This document shows, piece by piece, positions 39,771 to 48,425 of a DNA stretch of 64,000 nt. The notes below the pieces were generated by a model. That model was not told where the DNA came from. It saw only the letters and a list, made by a program, of their open reading frames with translations, and made no database searches. The position numbers were made by a program, and so were the translations under genes. The stretch lies in assembly GCA_004299705.1 (NCBI GenBank), contig SCQS01000034.1:1-64000 (forward strand), read 5' to 3'. Origin of the DNA: Rhodanobacteraceae bacterium (GTDB lineage Bacteria > Pseudomonadota > Gammaproteobacteria > Xanthomonadales > Rhodanobacteraceae). Numbering within the stretch: position 1 is the stretch's first letter; each line of letters starts with the position of its first letter.

Positions 39771-40733
39771 TCACTCGGGCGGCAAATCCAGTTGCCGGCG
39801 TACCTCGTCGATCGGCCGTGCCACCAGCGGCCAGAAATCCCAGTTGTCGGCGAGGTCGGTGTTCATCGCGCTGCCGCGTTCGATGGAGCGCAGGAAACGT
39901 TCGGCCAGGCCCGGTTCAGCCAGCACGCCGGTCATCCGGGGCTGCGGCACCGGCGTCATGTTCATGCCGGCACCGAAGGTGAATTGCACGAACAGCAGCA
40001 CGTAGAACGGGTTGATCCTGCGGAAGCCTGCGGTGAGGCCGCCCACCAGCATTTCCTCGCCGGGCGTCGCGCGGTAACCGCCCAGCACGTGCGCGAAGTC
40101 GTGATAGACGCCGGCCAGCGGAAAGCCGTGCTTCTCGCCGGGAAAGCCGAAATGGTTCTCGCGGCAGTGTTCGAAGAATCGGCGGCCCAGCGTGTCCTCG
40201 GGCAGCTTGCCGAAGGCGATGAAGCGCGCCGCAAGTTCGGGGTCCTCATACAGGCCGCGTAGCCCGAGCAGCCCGGCCGCAACGCCGGGAAGGCCGCCAT
40301 GGTCGCGGTACTGGTGCTTGACCATGTCCGCGATGTGCGAATGGCGCAGGAAGTCGAGGCGGAACAGCAGCATGTGCTGTTCCATCATTTTCTGCATGGT
40401 CTGCAGCGCCGGCATGTGAACGCGCAGCGCGTTAGCGAACGCGGTGACGGTTTCCCACGCCGCGGGCGTGGTCGGGCTGTCGGCAAGGCTGACCACGAGC
40501 ATGCCCTGGCAAAACTGCTCGGCAAGCGGTCCGGCCGGAAACCCTGCGGCGAGTTCGGCGGGCGCGATCGGTGCAAATTCGTCGAGGGGCTCATCCAGTT
40601 GCAACAACACGCGTTCGGCAGCTTCGATCATCGCGCGTGCGGCGGGCCGGATCACCCCATCGGCCGCGGCCACCATGCGCATCGCGCGCAGTCCCAGCCT
40701 TCCCTGTTCGGGCGTCGGATAGATCAGTTGCAT
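39771..40733 (-). CDS. Coq4-like protein with an N-terminal helical region
   Basis: A 320-residue protein. The second half carries FGFPGEKHGFPLAGVYHDFA and the motif HDFAHVLGGYRATPGEE, which fits HDxxH-x11-E, the metal-binding signature of COQ4-like proteins that act in ubiquinone head-group decarboxylation or hydroxylation. The first 100 residues (AMRMVAAADGVIRPAARAMI) look helical, similar to TerB-type domains. Such two-part proteins are not well studied. No quinone biosynthesis gene is adjacent. The motif assignment is from the pattern alone. Confidence 0.6.
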   Translation of the reverse strand: MQLIYPTPEQGRLGLRAMRMVAAADGVIRPAARAMIEAAERVLLQLDEPLDEFAPIAPAELAAGFPAGPLAEQFCQGMLVVSLADSPTTPAAWETVTAFANALRVHMPALQTMQKMMEQHMLLFRLDFLRHSHIADMVKHQYRDHGGLPGVAAGLLGLRGLYEDPELAARFIAFGKLPEDTLGRRFFEHCRENHFGFPGEKHGFPLAGVYHDFAHVLGGYRATPGEEMLVGGLTAGFRRINPFYVLLFVQFTFGAGMNMTPVPQPRMTGVLAEPGLAERFLRSIERGSAMNTDLADNWDFWPLVARPIDEVRRQLDLPPE

Positions 40734-40862
40734 CGGATGCTCCCGCAGGTGAGAAGCGCGGCATTATGGGTGACGATGCAGCCTCCGAGGCGGGACGAGC
40801 GAGCGTTTGTTCAGCGTCGGAACAGGCTTGCGTGATGACGCGCGTGGCCTTACGTTGAAGCC

Positions 40863-41129
40863 ATGGCCAAGGGTTTCGTCAACGACGATGCGGTGCAGGA
40901 GCAGATCGACGCGACGGTCGCCGATGCGGTGGCGCGTGCGCGCAGCAAGCAGCCCAAGGGGCCGGGTCTGAGCCACTGCGAAGAATGCGATGCGCCCATT
41001 CCGGAAGCGCGGCGCAAGGCCGTGCCGGGCGTGCGCCTGTGCGTGCAATGCCAGGCCGAGCGCGACCGCGAGGAGGGCGTGTTCAGCGGCTACAACCGCA
41101 GGGGCAGCAAGGACAGCCAGTTGCGCTGA
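40863..41129 (+). CDS. DksA/TraR family zinc finger protein
   Basis: An 88-residue protein with the C4 zinc finger CEECDAPIPEARRKAVPGVR, then LCVQC, and a C-terminal helix, as in YbiI/TraR-type short DksA relatives. It lacks the long coiled coil of full DksA, so whether it enters the RNA polymerase secondary channel is uncertain. The N-terminal part is a short amphipathic helix (DAVQEQIDATVADAVARARS). Transcribed alone. Confidence 0.88.
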   Translation: MAKGFVNDDAVQEQIDATVADAVARARSKQPKGPGLSHCEECDAPIPEARRKAVPGVRLCVQCQAERDREEGVFSGYNRRGSKDSQLR

Positions 41130-41349
41130 TCGCTGTTTGCCTGCCGATCCGAACCACGACGCTTCTGCACGGCTCGGCTTCGCTGGGCGCCTGTCGATAC
41201 GGGCGGAGTTCGTCCGTCACAAGGCGGCAACATGTTCGTGCGCGGCTTGCGATGTGTGGCCTCGGAAAATACCATACTGATTAGTTCAATTACGCTAGGA
41301 CTCGAGCCCGGGCGTAATGCTCGACCCGCCTCCAATCCGAGACGATCTG

Positions 41350-42309
41350 ATGAAACCCATGCATCCAGCCTTGGCAGTCGCCGCTGATCCGGTGATCGAG
41401 GTCCGCGGCCTCGACAAAACCTACGAGGGCGGTTTCCATGCCTTGAAAGGCATCGACCTCGACGTGCGACGCGGCGAGATTTTCGCGCTGCTGGGCCCGA
41501 ACGGCGCCGGCAAGACCACGCTGATCAGCATCATCTGCGGCATCGTGAATCCCGGCAGTGGCACGGTCACGGTGGACGGCCACGACATCGTGCGCGACTG
41601 GCGCAAGACCCGCACGATCATCGGGCTGGTGCCGCAGGAACTGAAGACCGACGCATTCGAGACGGTGTGGAACACGGTGCGCTTCAGCCGCGGCCTGTTC
41701 GGCAAGGCGCCTGACGATGCCTACCTCGAACAGCTTTTGAAGGACCTGTCGCTGTGGGACAAGCGCGACGCCAGGATCCTGATGCTGTCGGGCGGCATGA
41801 AGCGGCGCGTGATGATCGCGAAAGCCTTGTCGCACCAGCCGACTGTGCTGTTCCTGGACGAGCCGACCGCGGGCGTGGACGTGGAACTGCGCCGCGACAT
41901 GTGGGCGATGGTGCGGCGGCTGCGCGAATCGGGCGTGACGATCATCCTGACCACGCATTACATCGAGGAGGCCGAAGACATGGCCGACCGGGTAGGCGTG
42001 ATCAACAAGGGCGAGTTGATCGTGGTCGAGGAAAAGACCACGTTGATGCAGAAGCTCGGCAAGAAGCAGTTGCGGCTGCAATTGCACGAGGCCATTGCGG
42101 AGCTGCCGCAGGCATTGTCCGCCTACCAGCTCGAACTCAACGGCAAGCGCGACGAGATCACGTACACCTACGACACCCAGGGCGAGCGCACCGGCATCAC
42201 GATGTTGCTGCGCGATCTCGCCGCCGCCGGCATCGGGTTCAAGGACTTGAGCACGCGCCAGGACACGCTGGAACAAATCTTCGTGGAACTGGTGAAGGAG
42301 GGCGCATGA
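41350..42309 (+). CDS. ABC-2 type exporter, ATP-binding protein
   Basis: A 319-residue ABC ATPase: Walker [11 protein letters not shown]-loop LVPQEL, signature [15 protein letters not shown], Walker [13 protein letters not shown] and H-loop [15 protein letters not shown]. The C-terminal region after residue 230 is typical of YadG-like/drug-export ATPases, which pair with a six-helix ABC-2 permease. Starts at 41317 or 41359 are possible. Its stop overlaps the permease start by 4 nt (ATGA). The substrate is unknown; YadGH-type systems are implicated in lipid or drug export. Confidence 0.88.
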   Translation: MKPMHPALAVAADPVIEVRGLDKTYEGGFHALKGIDLDVRRGEIFALLGPNGAGKTTLISIICGIVNPGSGTVTVDGHDIVRDWRKTRTIIGLVPQELKTDAFETVWNTVRFSRGLFGKAPDDAYLEQLLKDLSLWDKRDARILMLSGGMKRRVMIAKALSHQPTVLFLDEPTAGVDVELRRDMWAMVRRLRESGVTIILTTHYIEEAEDMADRVGVINKGELIVVEEKTTLMQKLGKKQLRLQLHEAIAELPQALSAYQLELNGKRDEITYTYDTQGERTGITMLLRDLAAAGIGFKDLSTRQDTLEQIFVELVKEGA

Positions 42310-43082
42310 ATTTCCATTTTGTGAACGTGCACGGCATTCGCGCGATCTATCGTTTCGAGATGGCGCGTACCGGCCGCACGCTGATGCAAAGCATCCTGTC
42401 GCCGGTGGTCTCGACTTCGCTGTATTTCGTGGTGTTCGGTTCGGCGATCGGCTCGCGCATCACCAGCGTCGAGGGCGTGAGCTACGCGGCCTTCATCATT
42501 CCGGGCCTGGTGATGCTGTCGCTGTTGATGCAGAGCGTCTCGAACGCCTCGTTCGGCATCTATTTCCCGAAGTTCGTCGGCACGATTTACGAGGTGCATT
42601 CGGCGCCGCTGTCGTATCTGGAAATCGTGACCGGCTACGTGGGCGCGGCGGCCACCAAGGCCATCATCGTGGGCGTGATCATCCTGGTTACCGCGCGCTT
42701 GTTCGTGGATTATTCGATCGCGCATCCGGCGGTGATGGTGCTGTTCCTGGTGATGACCACCGTGGCCTTCAGCCTGTTCGGTTTCATCATCGGAATCTGG
42801 GCGGACAACTTCGAGAAGCTGCAAGTCGTGCCATTGATGATCATCACGCCGCTGACCTTCCTCGGCGGCAGTTTCTATTCCATCCACATGCTGCCGCCGT
42901 TCTGGCAGAAGGTGACGCTGTTCAACCCCGTGGTGTATTTGATCTCCGGATTCCGTTGGAGCTTTTACGGGCTGGCCGACGTGAACGTGGGCGTCAGCGT
43001 GGCCGCCACGCTGTTTTTCCTGGCGCTGTGCCTGGCGGGGGTGTGGTGGATTTTCAAGACGGGTTGGCGTCTGAAAGCCTGA
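42306..43082 (+). CDS. ABC-2 type exporter, permease (YadH-like)
   Basis: A 258-residue membrane protein with six predicted helices and the ABC-2 signature: [20 protein letters not shown] near the start, [20 protein letters not shown] and [20 protein letters not shown] in the second half. It forms the translocation path for the ATPase encoded immediately upstream, and its ATG overlaps that gene's stop. The pair YadG/YadH is the closest named match by pattern. Confidence 0.87.
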   Translation: MNFHFVNVHGIRAIYRFEMARTGRTLMQSILSPVVSTSLYFVVFGSAIGSRITSVEGVSYAAFIIPGLVMLSLLMQSVSNASFGIYFPKFVGTIYEVHSAPLSYLEIVTGYVGAAATKAIIVGVIILVTARLFVDYSIAHPAVMVLFLVMTTVAFSLFGFIIGIWADNFEKLQVVPLMIITPLTFLGGSFYSIHMLPPFWQKVTLFNPVVYLISGFRWSFYGLADVNVGVSVAATLFFLALCLAGVWWIFKTGWRLKA

Positions 43083-43208
43083 ACGGGCGCGGTTTGTTTC
43101 CAATGGCAACGCGTACCGAGCGCGTCGCGGGGCGGCTTCGGTGAACAAGTGTGTCCCTGTGCGCCGCGCGTCACAGGTCGCGGCAAAATGCATGAGCAAG
43201 GCCGCGCC

Positions 43209-43245
43209 GGGGTCGTGGATGGCACCGTTTTTGCTCCACGACCCC
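43209..43245 (+). other. Hairpin in the leader of the MASE2-GGDEF gene
   Basis: A perfect 10-bp stem, GGGGTCGTGG / CCACGACCCC, with a 17-nt loop containing a T-run, 28 bp before ATG 43273. No T-tract follows. It could be a terminator of the ABC operon, attenuate the cyclase message, or mean nothing. Confidence 0.4.
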
Positions 43246-43272
43246 TGTGTGAACCAGGGGGTGCACTGTTCC

Positions 43273-44331
43273 ATGTCCAGCGAATTCTTTCCGGCTGCCG
43301 CGTTGACCCGCGAAGAGCGTGCCTTGCGCTTCGTGAAGCGCGCCCACGGCATCCGTATGCTGGGGTTGGCCCTGGGTGCGGTGGTGGTTGGCACGGTGCT
43401 GTTGCGCAATGACGCGCCGGCACCAGTGTGGGTGCTGATGGTCGTGCACGGTTTCGTGTGGCCGCATGTCGCGCGCCTGCTGTCCGGGCGCAGCGCGGAG
43501 CCCGCGAAGACCGAGCAGCGCAACATGCTGGTGGACGCTGCGATGAGCGGCGTCTGGGTCGCGCTGATGCAGTTCAACCTGTTGCCGTCCGTGGCACTGG
43601 TTGCCATGCTCGGCATGGATTTGATTGCGGTGGGTGGATACAGGCTGCTTGCGCGCGGCATGGCGTTGCAAGCCACGGCGTGCGCGGTCGCGGCGGTGGC
43701 CGACGGTTTCAATTTCGCGCCGCGCACCGGGTTGCCCGAGATGCTGGCGACGCTGCCGTTGCTGACGATGTTCCCGATCGTGCTCAGCGTGAGCATGCAT
43801 CGCCTGTCACGACAGGTGCAGCAACAGAACCACTTGTTGCTCCAGTTGAGCAGCGTCGACAGCCTGAGCGGCCTGCTCAATCGCAGCCATTGGGAAAATG
43901 CGGTGAACGCGGCGCTGTCGCGGCATTGCTGCGACGTCGCGGTGATGCTGCTGGTCGATATCGACCAGTTCAAGCGGGCCAACGACCAGCATGGCCATAC
44001 CGCGGGCGACGAGGTGATCAGAAAGGTCGGAAAGGTCATCCGCGCCAGCCTGCGCGACGGTGACCTTGCGGGCCGCTACGGTGGTGATGAATTTTGCGTG
44101 GTGCTGTGCGGCGCCGACATGCACGCCGCCGCGACGGTGGCGGAACGGATTCGCTCCAGCGTGGCGTGCTCGCTGTTCGAACGGGCTCCGGGCTTGCGCT
44201 GTACCTTGAGCATCGGGCTTGCACGCCACCATACGGCGATGCGCGACACCCGCGAGTGGGTGAAGGATGCCGACGCCGCCCTGTATCGCGCCAAGTTGTC
44301 CGGGCGCAACCGTTTCGTGCTGGCCAACTGA
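43273..44331 (+). CDS. MASE2-GGDEF diguanylate cyclase (DgcC/AdrA-like)
   Basis: A 352-residue membrane protein. The N-terminal MASE2 domain (RALRFVKRAHGIRMLGLALG, VHGFVWPHVARLLSGRSAEP and about five helices to residue 190) is followed by GGDEF at residues 270-274 with an RxxD inhibitory site (RDGD) five residues upstream. The similarity in layout to E. coli DgcC, which activates cellulose synthesis, is strong. ATG 43273 gives the matching N-terminus; upstream in-frame starts would add an unlikely extension. No cellulose genes are in the window. Confidence 0.88.
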   Translation: MSSEFFPAAALTREERALRFVKRAHGIRMLGLALGAVVVGTVLLRNDAPAPVWVLMVVHGFVWPHVARLLSGRSAEPAKTEQRNMLVDAAMSGVWVALMQFNLLPSVALVAMLGMDLIAVGGYRLLARGMALQATACAVAAVADGFNFAPRTGLPEMLATLPLLTMFPIVLSVSMHRLSRQVQQQNHLLLQLSSVDSLSGLLNRSHWENAVNAALSRHCCDVAVMLLVDIDQFKRANDQHGHTAGDEVIRKVGKVIRASLRDGDLAGRYGGDEFCVVLCGADMHAAATVAERIRSSVACSLFERAPGLRCTLSIGLARHHTAMRDTREWVKDADAALYRAKLSGRNRFVLAN

Positions 44332-44422
44332 GGCAACGCAGGCCGGTTGCGGCGCCTGATCCGGGGCTCGGCCACGGTGCTACCATCGGCGCGACTTCCC
44401 GGTGCGCGCCGGCTGGTGCTCC

Positions 44423-44824
44423 ATGGGTGAAGCTTCGTTCGACGTGATCGAAGGCGTGGCCCGATTCCGCCTGACCGGGGAGCAGGTGCTGGAAAGCGGT
44501 GTGCGGCAGATCGCCGACGCAATCGTTCGCACCAAGCAAGCCGGCCTGGACAAGTTGCTGGTCGACATCCGCCACATCACCGGCGTGCAGCCACCGAGCG
44601 TCACGACACGTTTGTGGCTGATGGGCGAATGGGCGCGTGCCGGTCGCGGCAGCGTGCGCGTCGCCATGGTCACCCGGCCGGAATTCATCGACCCCGACCG
44701 CTTCGGCATTGCCGCGGGACTCAATGCCGGATTCAGCAGCAATGTCTTCGAAGCCGAGGATCGGGCGCTGGATTGGCTGCTGGGACGACGCGGCGGGAGA
44801 CCGTCGGACGCAGCCTTGCCCTGA
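44423..44824 (+). CDS. STAS-like/SpoIIAA-type small protein
   Basis: A 133-residue protein with alternating strands and helices (VIEGVARFRLTGEQVLESGV, LDKLLVDIRHITGVQPPSV, RVAMVTRPEFIDPDRFG) resembling SpoIIAA-like/STAS-like domains that appear as standalone proteins in proteobacteria. No phosphorylatable serine motif typical of anti-anti-sigma factors is clear. It follows the diguanylate cyclase on the same strand by 91 bp. The function is unknown. Confidence 0.55.
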   Translation: MGEASFDVIEGVARFRLTGEQVLESGVRQIADAIVRTKQAGLDKLLVDIRHITGVQPPSVTTRLWLMGEWARAGRGSVRVAMVTRPEFIDPDRFGIAAGLNAGFSSNVFEAEDRALDWLLGRRGGRPSDAALP

Positions 44825-44888
44825 TCCGGCGCGCCGGGCGGCATAGTTTGGGAGCACAATGGGCATCCCGTCCTTCGAGGAGAGCGTC

Positions 44889-45689
44889 ATGCGATGCATC
44901 GGTATTGCAGTGATGGGCGCGTTGTTGCTGCCGCTGGCCGCGACCGCGCAGACCCACCCCGACTGGTCCATGCCAGTCGCGGCCCACGTGAAAGTCCCTG
45001 CGTACATCAGCAAGGCCATGAACGACCCCGCGCGTGCGGCCGACAAGAAAGACGATGTGCGCCGCCAGATGGCCGCGGTGCTGACGTTTTCCGGCATCAA
45101 GCCCGGCGACAAGGTCATGGAACTCATTCCAGCGACCGGCTACTGGACGCGTGCGTTCAGCCAGATCGTCAAACCCGACGGGCACGTGTACACCATCTGG
45201 TCGTCCAACACCAAACCGGACAACAAGAACTGGGTGAACTGGGAAAAGCTGGTGAAGACGCCGCACTACAGCGACGTGACCATGCTGAAGGAATACATGG
45301 GCAAGCCGCACGCGCCGGTGCCCGTGGACATCGTGTTCACCGCCGACAATTACCACGACCTGCACGATCCGTTCTGGGGTCCGCAGCATAAGCCGCTGGA
45401 CATGGCCGAGTTCAACAAGGCCGTCTACGCCGCATTGAAGCCGGGTGGGGTGTTCGTGATCGTCGACCACATCGCGCCGGCGGGTTCCGGCACCCGCGAC
45501 ACGGACACGCTGCACCGCATCGATCCCGCGGTGGTGAAGAAGGAAGTGGAAGCCGCGGGCTTCGTGTTCGACGGTTCCAGCGACGCGCTGGTCAACCCCA
45601 AGGATCCGCTGACCATCAAGGTGTTCGATCCGGCGGTGCGCGGCCACACCAGCCAGTTCATCTATCGGTTCAGGAAGCCCGCGAAATAG
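44889..45689 (+). CDS. Exported class I methyltransferase-like protein
   Basis: A 266-residue protein with a signal peptide (MRCIGIAVMGALLLPLAATA, cleavage near AQTHP) and a methyltransferase fold: the MELIPATGYWTRAFSQIV motif I region, YTIWSSNTKPDNKNWVNWEK and LKPGGVFVIVDH. It belongs to a group of secreted SAM-methyltransferase-like proteins whose periplasmic location makes SAM use puzzling. Motif I deviates from GxGxG (IPATGYW), so it may bind another ligand. ATG 44889 follows GAGGAGAGC. Confidence 0.8.
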   Translation: MRCIGIAVMGALLLPLAATAQTHPDWSMPVAAHVKVPAYISKAMNDPARAADKKDDVRRQMAAVLTFSGIKPGDKVMELIPATGYWTRAFSQIVKPDGHVYTIWSSNTKPDNKNWVNWEKLVKTPHYSDVTMLKEYMGKPHAPVPVDIVFTADNYHDLHDPFWGPQHKPLDMAEFNKAVYAALKPGGVFVIVDHIAPAGSGTRDTDTLHRIDPAVVKKEVEAAGFVFDGSSDALVNPKDPLTIKVFDPAVRGHTSQFIYRFRKPAK

Positions 45690-45890
45690 CAGCTTTGATT
45701 TTTGTCCGATGACGAGACGGGCGGCCAGGTGCCGCCCGTTCTGCACTGGCGGTACACGTCAGCGCGGGGTTCCTCCGGCATTGCCCGTGATCCTGGCGAC
45801 CGCGGGTCATCACGCTGGTGCTGTGCAACCGGACGGGATTGGCCCGGGGCTGGCAGTGTCGCTCAAGGTGTCGAATGGCGTGCCTGTCTG

Positions 45891-46115
45891 CGCACCAAGG
45901 TTGAGACGATCTACCACCCGGTCGGCACCTGCAAAATGGGCGAGGATGACGCGGCAGTGGTCGATGCGAACATCGAAGTGGATGGCCTCGATGGCTTGTA
46001 CGTCGTCGATGCTTCCATTATGCCGACCTTGATCGGCGGTAATACCAATTGACCCACGGTCATGATCGCCGAGAAAGCAGCCGGCGTGATGCCTGGCGTG
46101 TCCGGCTGCGGTTGA
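45891..46115 (+). pseudogene. GMC oxidoreductase remnant, C-terminal end with internal TGA
   Basis: The frame reads [20 protein letters not shown], then [20 protein letters not shown] and [16 protein letters not shown] at 46050-46052, and PTVMIAEKAAGVMPG. This is the substrate-domain end of a glucose-methanol-choline oxidoreductase, including the catalytic HPVGTCKMG histidine. The TGA replaces the Ala codon normally before PTVMIAEKAA. The FAD-binding N-terminal 450 residues are absent; about 200 bp upstream shows only scattered frames. It is a decaying remnant. Confidence 0.8.
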
Positions 46116-46234
46116 TGCGCCGTTTTCTCAGCCAGTACTGCAAGGCCATCTCGCAGCGGATGAGTACGCTGGCAGGCAGCCGTGGATCGGTCAAAATCCA
46201 GACGCAACGCGTTCTCCCAGCCTCGCAGCCAGAA

Positions 46235-46597
46235 TCAGGCTTGTTTGGTTTCCGGCCGACGCCTCGCCGTCTGGTTTGGAGCACAGTAGATCCCGTGCAG
46301 CGTGGCGATGATGGCTTCGGCGGGGCCGGGCCGCAACGAATACCACACGGTTTGTGATTCACGCCGGGTCACCACGAGTTCCTCTGCGCGCAGCCGCGCC
46401 AAGTGTTGAGACAGCGCCGACTGGCTGAGCTCGGGCACGCGTTCGTTGATCTGGCCCACGCTCAGTTCGCCACCCACCAGCATGCACAGGATGCGCAGGC
46501 GCTGGGGGTTGGCCAACGCCCGCAGCAGGCCGGCGGCCTCGTCCGAGTGGGATTCCATGGCCTCCAGGTCGAAGGCAAGGTCGGGTCGTTTTGTCAT
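46235..46597 (-). CDS. ArsR family repressor, BigR/SqrR-like
   Basis: A 120-residue winged-helix protein: LLRALANPQRLRILCMLVGG, recognition helix SQSALSQHLARLRAEELVVT and a RRESQTVWYSL wing. Two cysteines, Cys38 and Cys105, occupy the positions used by the BigR/SqrR/YgaV group, whose persulfide- or oxidant-driven disulfide releases DNA. The metal ligands of ArsR proper are absent. It is divergent from a DUF2892-DUF302-RND operon, and a perfect palindrome lies between them at 46651-46674. Sulfide sensing is inference. Confidence 0.82.
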   Translation of the reverse strand: MTKRPDLAFDLEAMESHSDEAAGLLRALANPQRLRILCMLVGGELSVGQINERVPELSQSALSQHLARLRAEELVVTRRESQTVWYSLRPGPAEAIIATLHGIYCAPNQTARRRPETKQA

Positions 46598-46632
46598 GGC
46601 AGCAGATTCCCGCGGTGTTCGCATTACGAGTG

Positions 46633-46662
46633 TTGACATCATAACACATACTAATTTAGAAT
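46633..46662 (+). promoter_or_regulatory. Promoter of the DUF2892-RND operon
   Basis: TTGACA at 46633-46638, an 18-nt spacer and TAGAAT at 46657-46662. The AT-rich patch contrasts with the G+C-rich surroundings, and the palindromic operator covers the -10 box. Confidence 0.75.
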
Positions 46663-46674
46663 ACTCTAAATTAG
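46651..46674. promoter_or_regulatory. Palindromic operator, probably for the ArsR/BigR-like repressor
   Basis: Perfect inverted repeat CTAATTTAGA - 4 nt - TCTAAATTAG, in the 110-bp divergent intergenic region, overlapping the -10 box at 46657-46662. The binding protein is assumed to be the adjacent repressor. Confidence 0.8.
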
Positions 46675-46707
46675 ATACAACGAACGTAACCCGCGAAGAG
46701 GTGACCC

Positions 46708-46941
46708 GTGAACATCGATCGGATGGTGATGCGTTTCGCAGGCAGCATGGTGATTGCAAGCGTGCTGCTCGCGCATTTCTTTACCCCGTGGTGGCTGCTG
46801 CTGACGTTGTTCGTCGGCGCCAACCTGCTGCAGTCCTCGTTCACGGGGTTCTGCCCATTGGCTCGGATCCTGCGCAAGTTCGGCTTGCAATCGGGCTGCG
46901 CGTTCCCGGTCCAATCACATCCCTCCCAAGAGGAAACTTGA
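46708..46941 (+). CDS. DUF2892 (YgaP-like) membrane protein
   Basis: A 77-residue protein with two hydrophobic segments (MVIASVLLAHFFTPWWLLLT and a following helix) and the FTGFCPLARILRKFG signature with a conserved cysteine, as in DUF2892 domains that often accompany rhodaneses and sulfur-responsive regulators. The start is GTG 46708 after GAAGAGGTG. It is the first gene of an operon with DUF302 and RND pump genes, preceded by a regulated promoter. It may pass or bind persulfide sulfur at the membrane; this is inference. Confidence 0.8.
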   Translation: MNIDRMVMRFAGSMVIASVLLAHFFTPWWLLLTLFVGANLLQSSFTGFCPLARILRKFGLQSGCAFPVQSHPSQEET

Positions 46942-46942
46942 C

Positions 46943-47326
46943 ATGTACTACATCGTGAATTCGGACAAATCGTTTGCGCAGGCCGTCGAAGCCCTGGATG
47001 CCGCGGTCAAGCGCCACAAGTTCGGCGTGCTGCACGTCCACGACATTGGCGCGACGCTGCGTGGCAAGGGCCAGTCATTCGCAGGCGAGTGCAAGGTATT
47101 CGAAGTGTGCAGTCCGGCGCATGCGGCGGCCGTACTCGCGAGCGACCTGCGACTCAACACCGCGCTGCCCTGCCGCATTTCCGTGTACACCGAGCAAGGC
47201 AAAACCCGCCTCGGGATGATCGAGCCCGAGCGCATGCTGGAGTTGCTGTCGAGCGATCCGGCGTTGACGAAGGTAGCGCGCGAAGTCGGCGACGCGACCC
47301 GGCGGATGATCGACGAGGCGAAGTGA
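46943..47326 (+). CDS. DUF302 family protein
   Basis: A 127-residue protein with the DUF302 core: FAQAVEALDAAVKRHKFGVL, GECKVFEVCSPAHAAAVLAS and LPCRISVYTEQGKTRLGMIE. The fold is a small alpha-beta dimer; the biochemical role is unknown, but these genes occur in redox and sulfur-related clusters. It starts 1 nt after the DUF2892 stop, and its own stop overlaps the ATG of the efflux adaptor, so all four operon genes are tightly coupled. Confidence 0.85.
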   Translation: MYYIVNSDKSFAQAVEALDAAVKRHKFGVLHVHDIGATLRGKGQSFAGECKVFEVCSPAHAAAVLASDLRLNTALPCRISVYTEQGKTRLGMIEPERMLELLSSDPALTKVAREVGDATRRMIDEAK

Positions 47327-48423
47327 TGCGCTACCTGCGTGCCTTCCACCCATTGCGGTTCGGATTGCCACTTGCAGGATTGGTGGTGCTGGCGGCCTGC
47401 GGAAGCGCACCCAAGCCCGTGGCAATGCCGCCAGAACCGCCGCTCGCAACCTTGACCGTCGGTTCCGCGCAGGCAGCGCGCGAGCAGGTTTGGGACGGGG
47501 TGGTCGAGGCCGTGGATGAAACCACGATGTCCGCGCAGACGAACGCACGGGTCGAGGCGCTGCCGTTCGACGTGGGCGACCACGTTTCCAAGGGCGATGT
47601 GCTGGTCCGCTTCAGCAGTGTCGAGCAGCAGTCCGGCCGCAAGGCCGCCGCCGCCAACGTTGCCGCGGCGAATGCCGAGTATCAGGACGCCGAGGTCAAC
47701 TGGAAGCGCATGCGGGCCGTGGTCGACCAGGGTTACGTTTCGCGCGCGCAGATGGATGCCGCGACCGCGCATCGCGACGCTGCGCGCGCGGCCTTGAACG
47801 CAGCGACCGCCGCGCTGCATAGCGCGAGCCAGCAGGCCGATTACACCGTGGTGCGGGCCCCGTTCAACGGCGTCATCACCCGCCGCTTCGTGCATGTGGG
47901 CGAGGCGGTGCAATCCGGGCCGCCAGCGCCGCAGCCACTTGTCGCGTTGTCGGCACTGGATGCGTTGCGGGTGGATGTGGTGGTGCCGCAGAGCGCGGTC
48001 GATTCGATCCGGCAGTTCCACACCGCCACGGTATTGGCCGGCGACGGGAAACGCGTACTGGTATCCGCGATCACGGTGCTCCCGTACGCCGATCCCGCCA
48101 CGCACACGTTTCGCATCCGCGTTCCGTTGCCCGCCAACATCACCGGCCTTTATCCGGGCATGACCGTCAAGGTGGCGTTTGCGGTCGGCGATGCCCAGCG
48201 CCTGCTGGTCCCGGTTTCCGCCTTGATGCAGAGCGGTGAATTGAGTGGTGTTTACGTGGTCGGTGCCGACCATTCCGTGGGCCTGCGCCAACTTCGATTG
48301 GGCCATCGTTACGGCGACAAGGTCGAAGTGCTGGCCGGGCTTGCACCCGGTGATCGCATCGCGCGCGATCCTGAAGCCGCGGCGTTGTATCTCGCCAAGC
48401 TGCACGCGGCGGGGAAAGGTTGA
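47326..48423 (+). CDS. RND efflux periplasmic adaptor lipoprotein
   Basis: A 365-residue membrane-fusion protein with a lipobox (VVLAAC, Cys25), a biotinyl-lipoyl-like domain (SAQTNARVEALPFDVGDHVS), a helical hairpin (about 105-165), then ADYTVVRAPFNGVITRRFVH and a beta-barrel and membrane-proximal domain. It links the inner-membrane RND pump encoded next to an outer-membrane channel, which is not encoded in the window. ATG 47326 overlaps the DUF302 stop by 1 nt. Confidence 0.9.
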   Translation: MRYLRAFHPLRFGLPLAGLVVLAACGSAPKPVAMPPEPPLATLTVGSAQAAREQVWDGVVEAVDETTMSAQTNARVEALPFDVGDHVSKGDVLVRFSSVEQQSGRKAAAANVAAANAEYQDAEVNWKRMRAVVDQGYVSRAQMDAATAHRDAARAALNAATAALHSASQQADYTVVRAPFNGVITRRFVHVGEAVQSGPPAPQPLVALSALDALRVDVVVPQSAVDSIRQFHTATVLAGDGKRVLVSAITVLPYADPATHTFRIRVPLPANITGLYPGMTVKVAFAVGDAQRLLVPVSALMQSGELSGVYVVGADHSVGLRQLRLGHRYGDKVEVLAGLAPGDRIARDPEAAALYLAKLHAAGKG

Positions 48424-48425
48424 CC

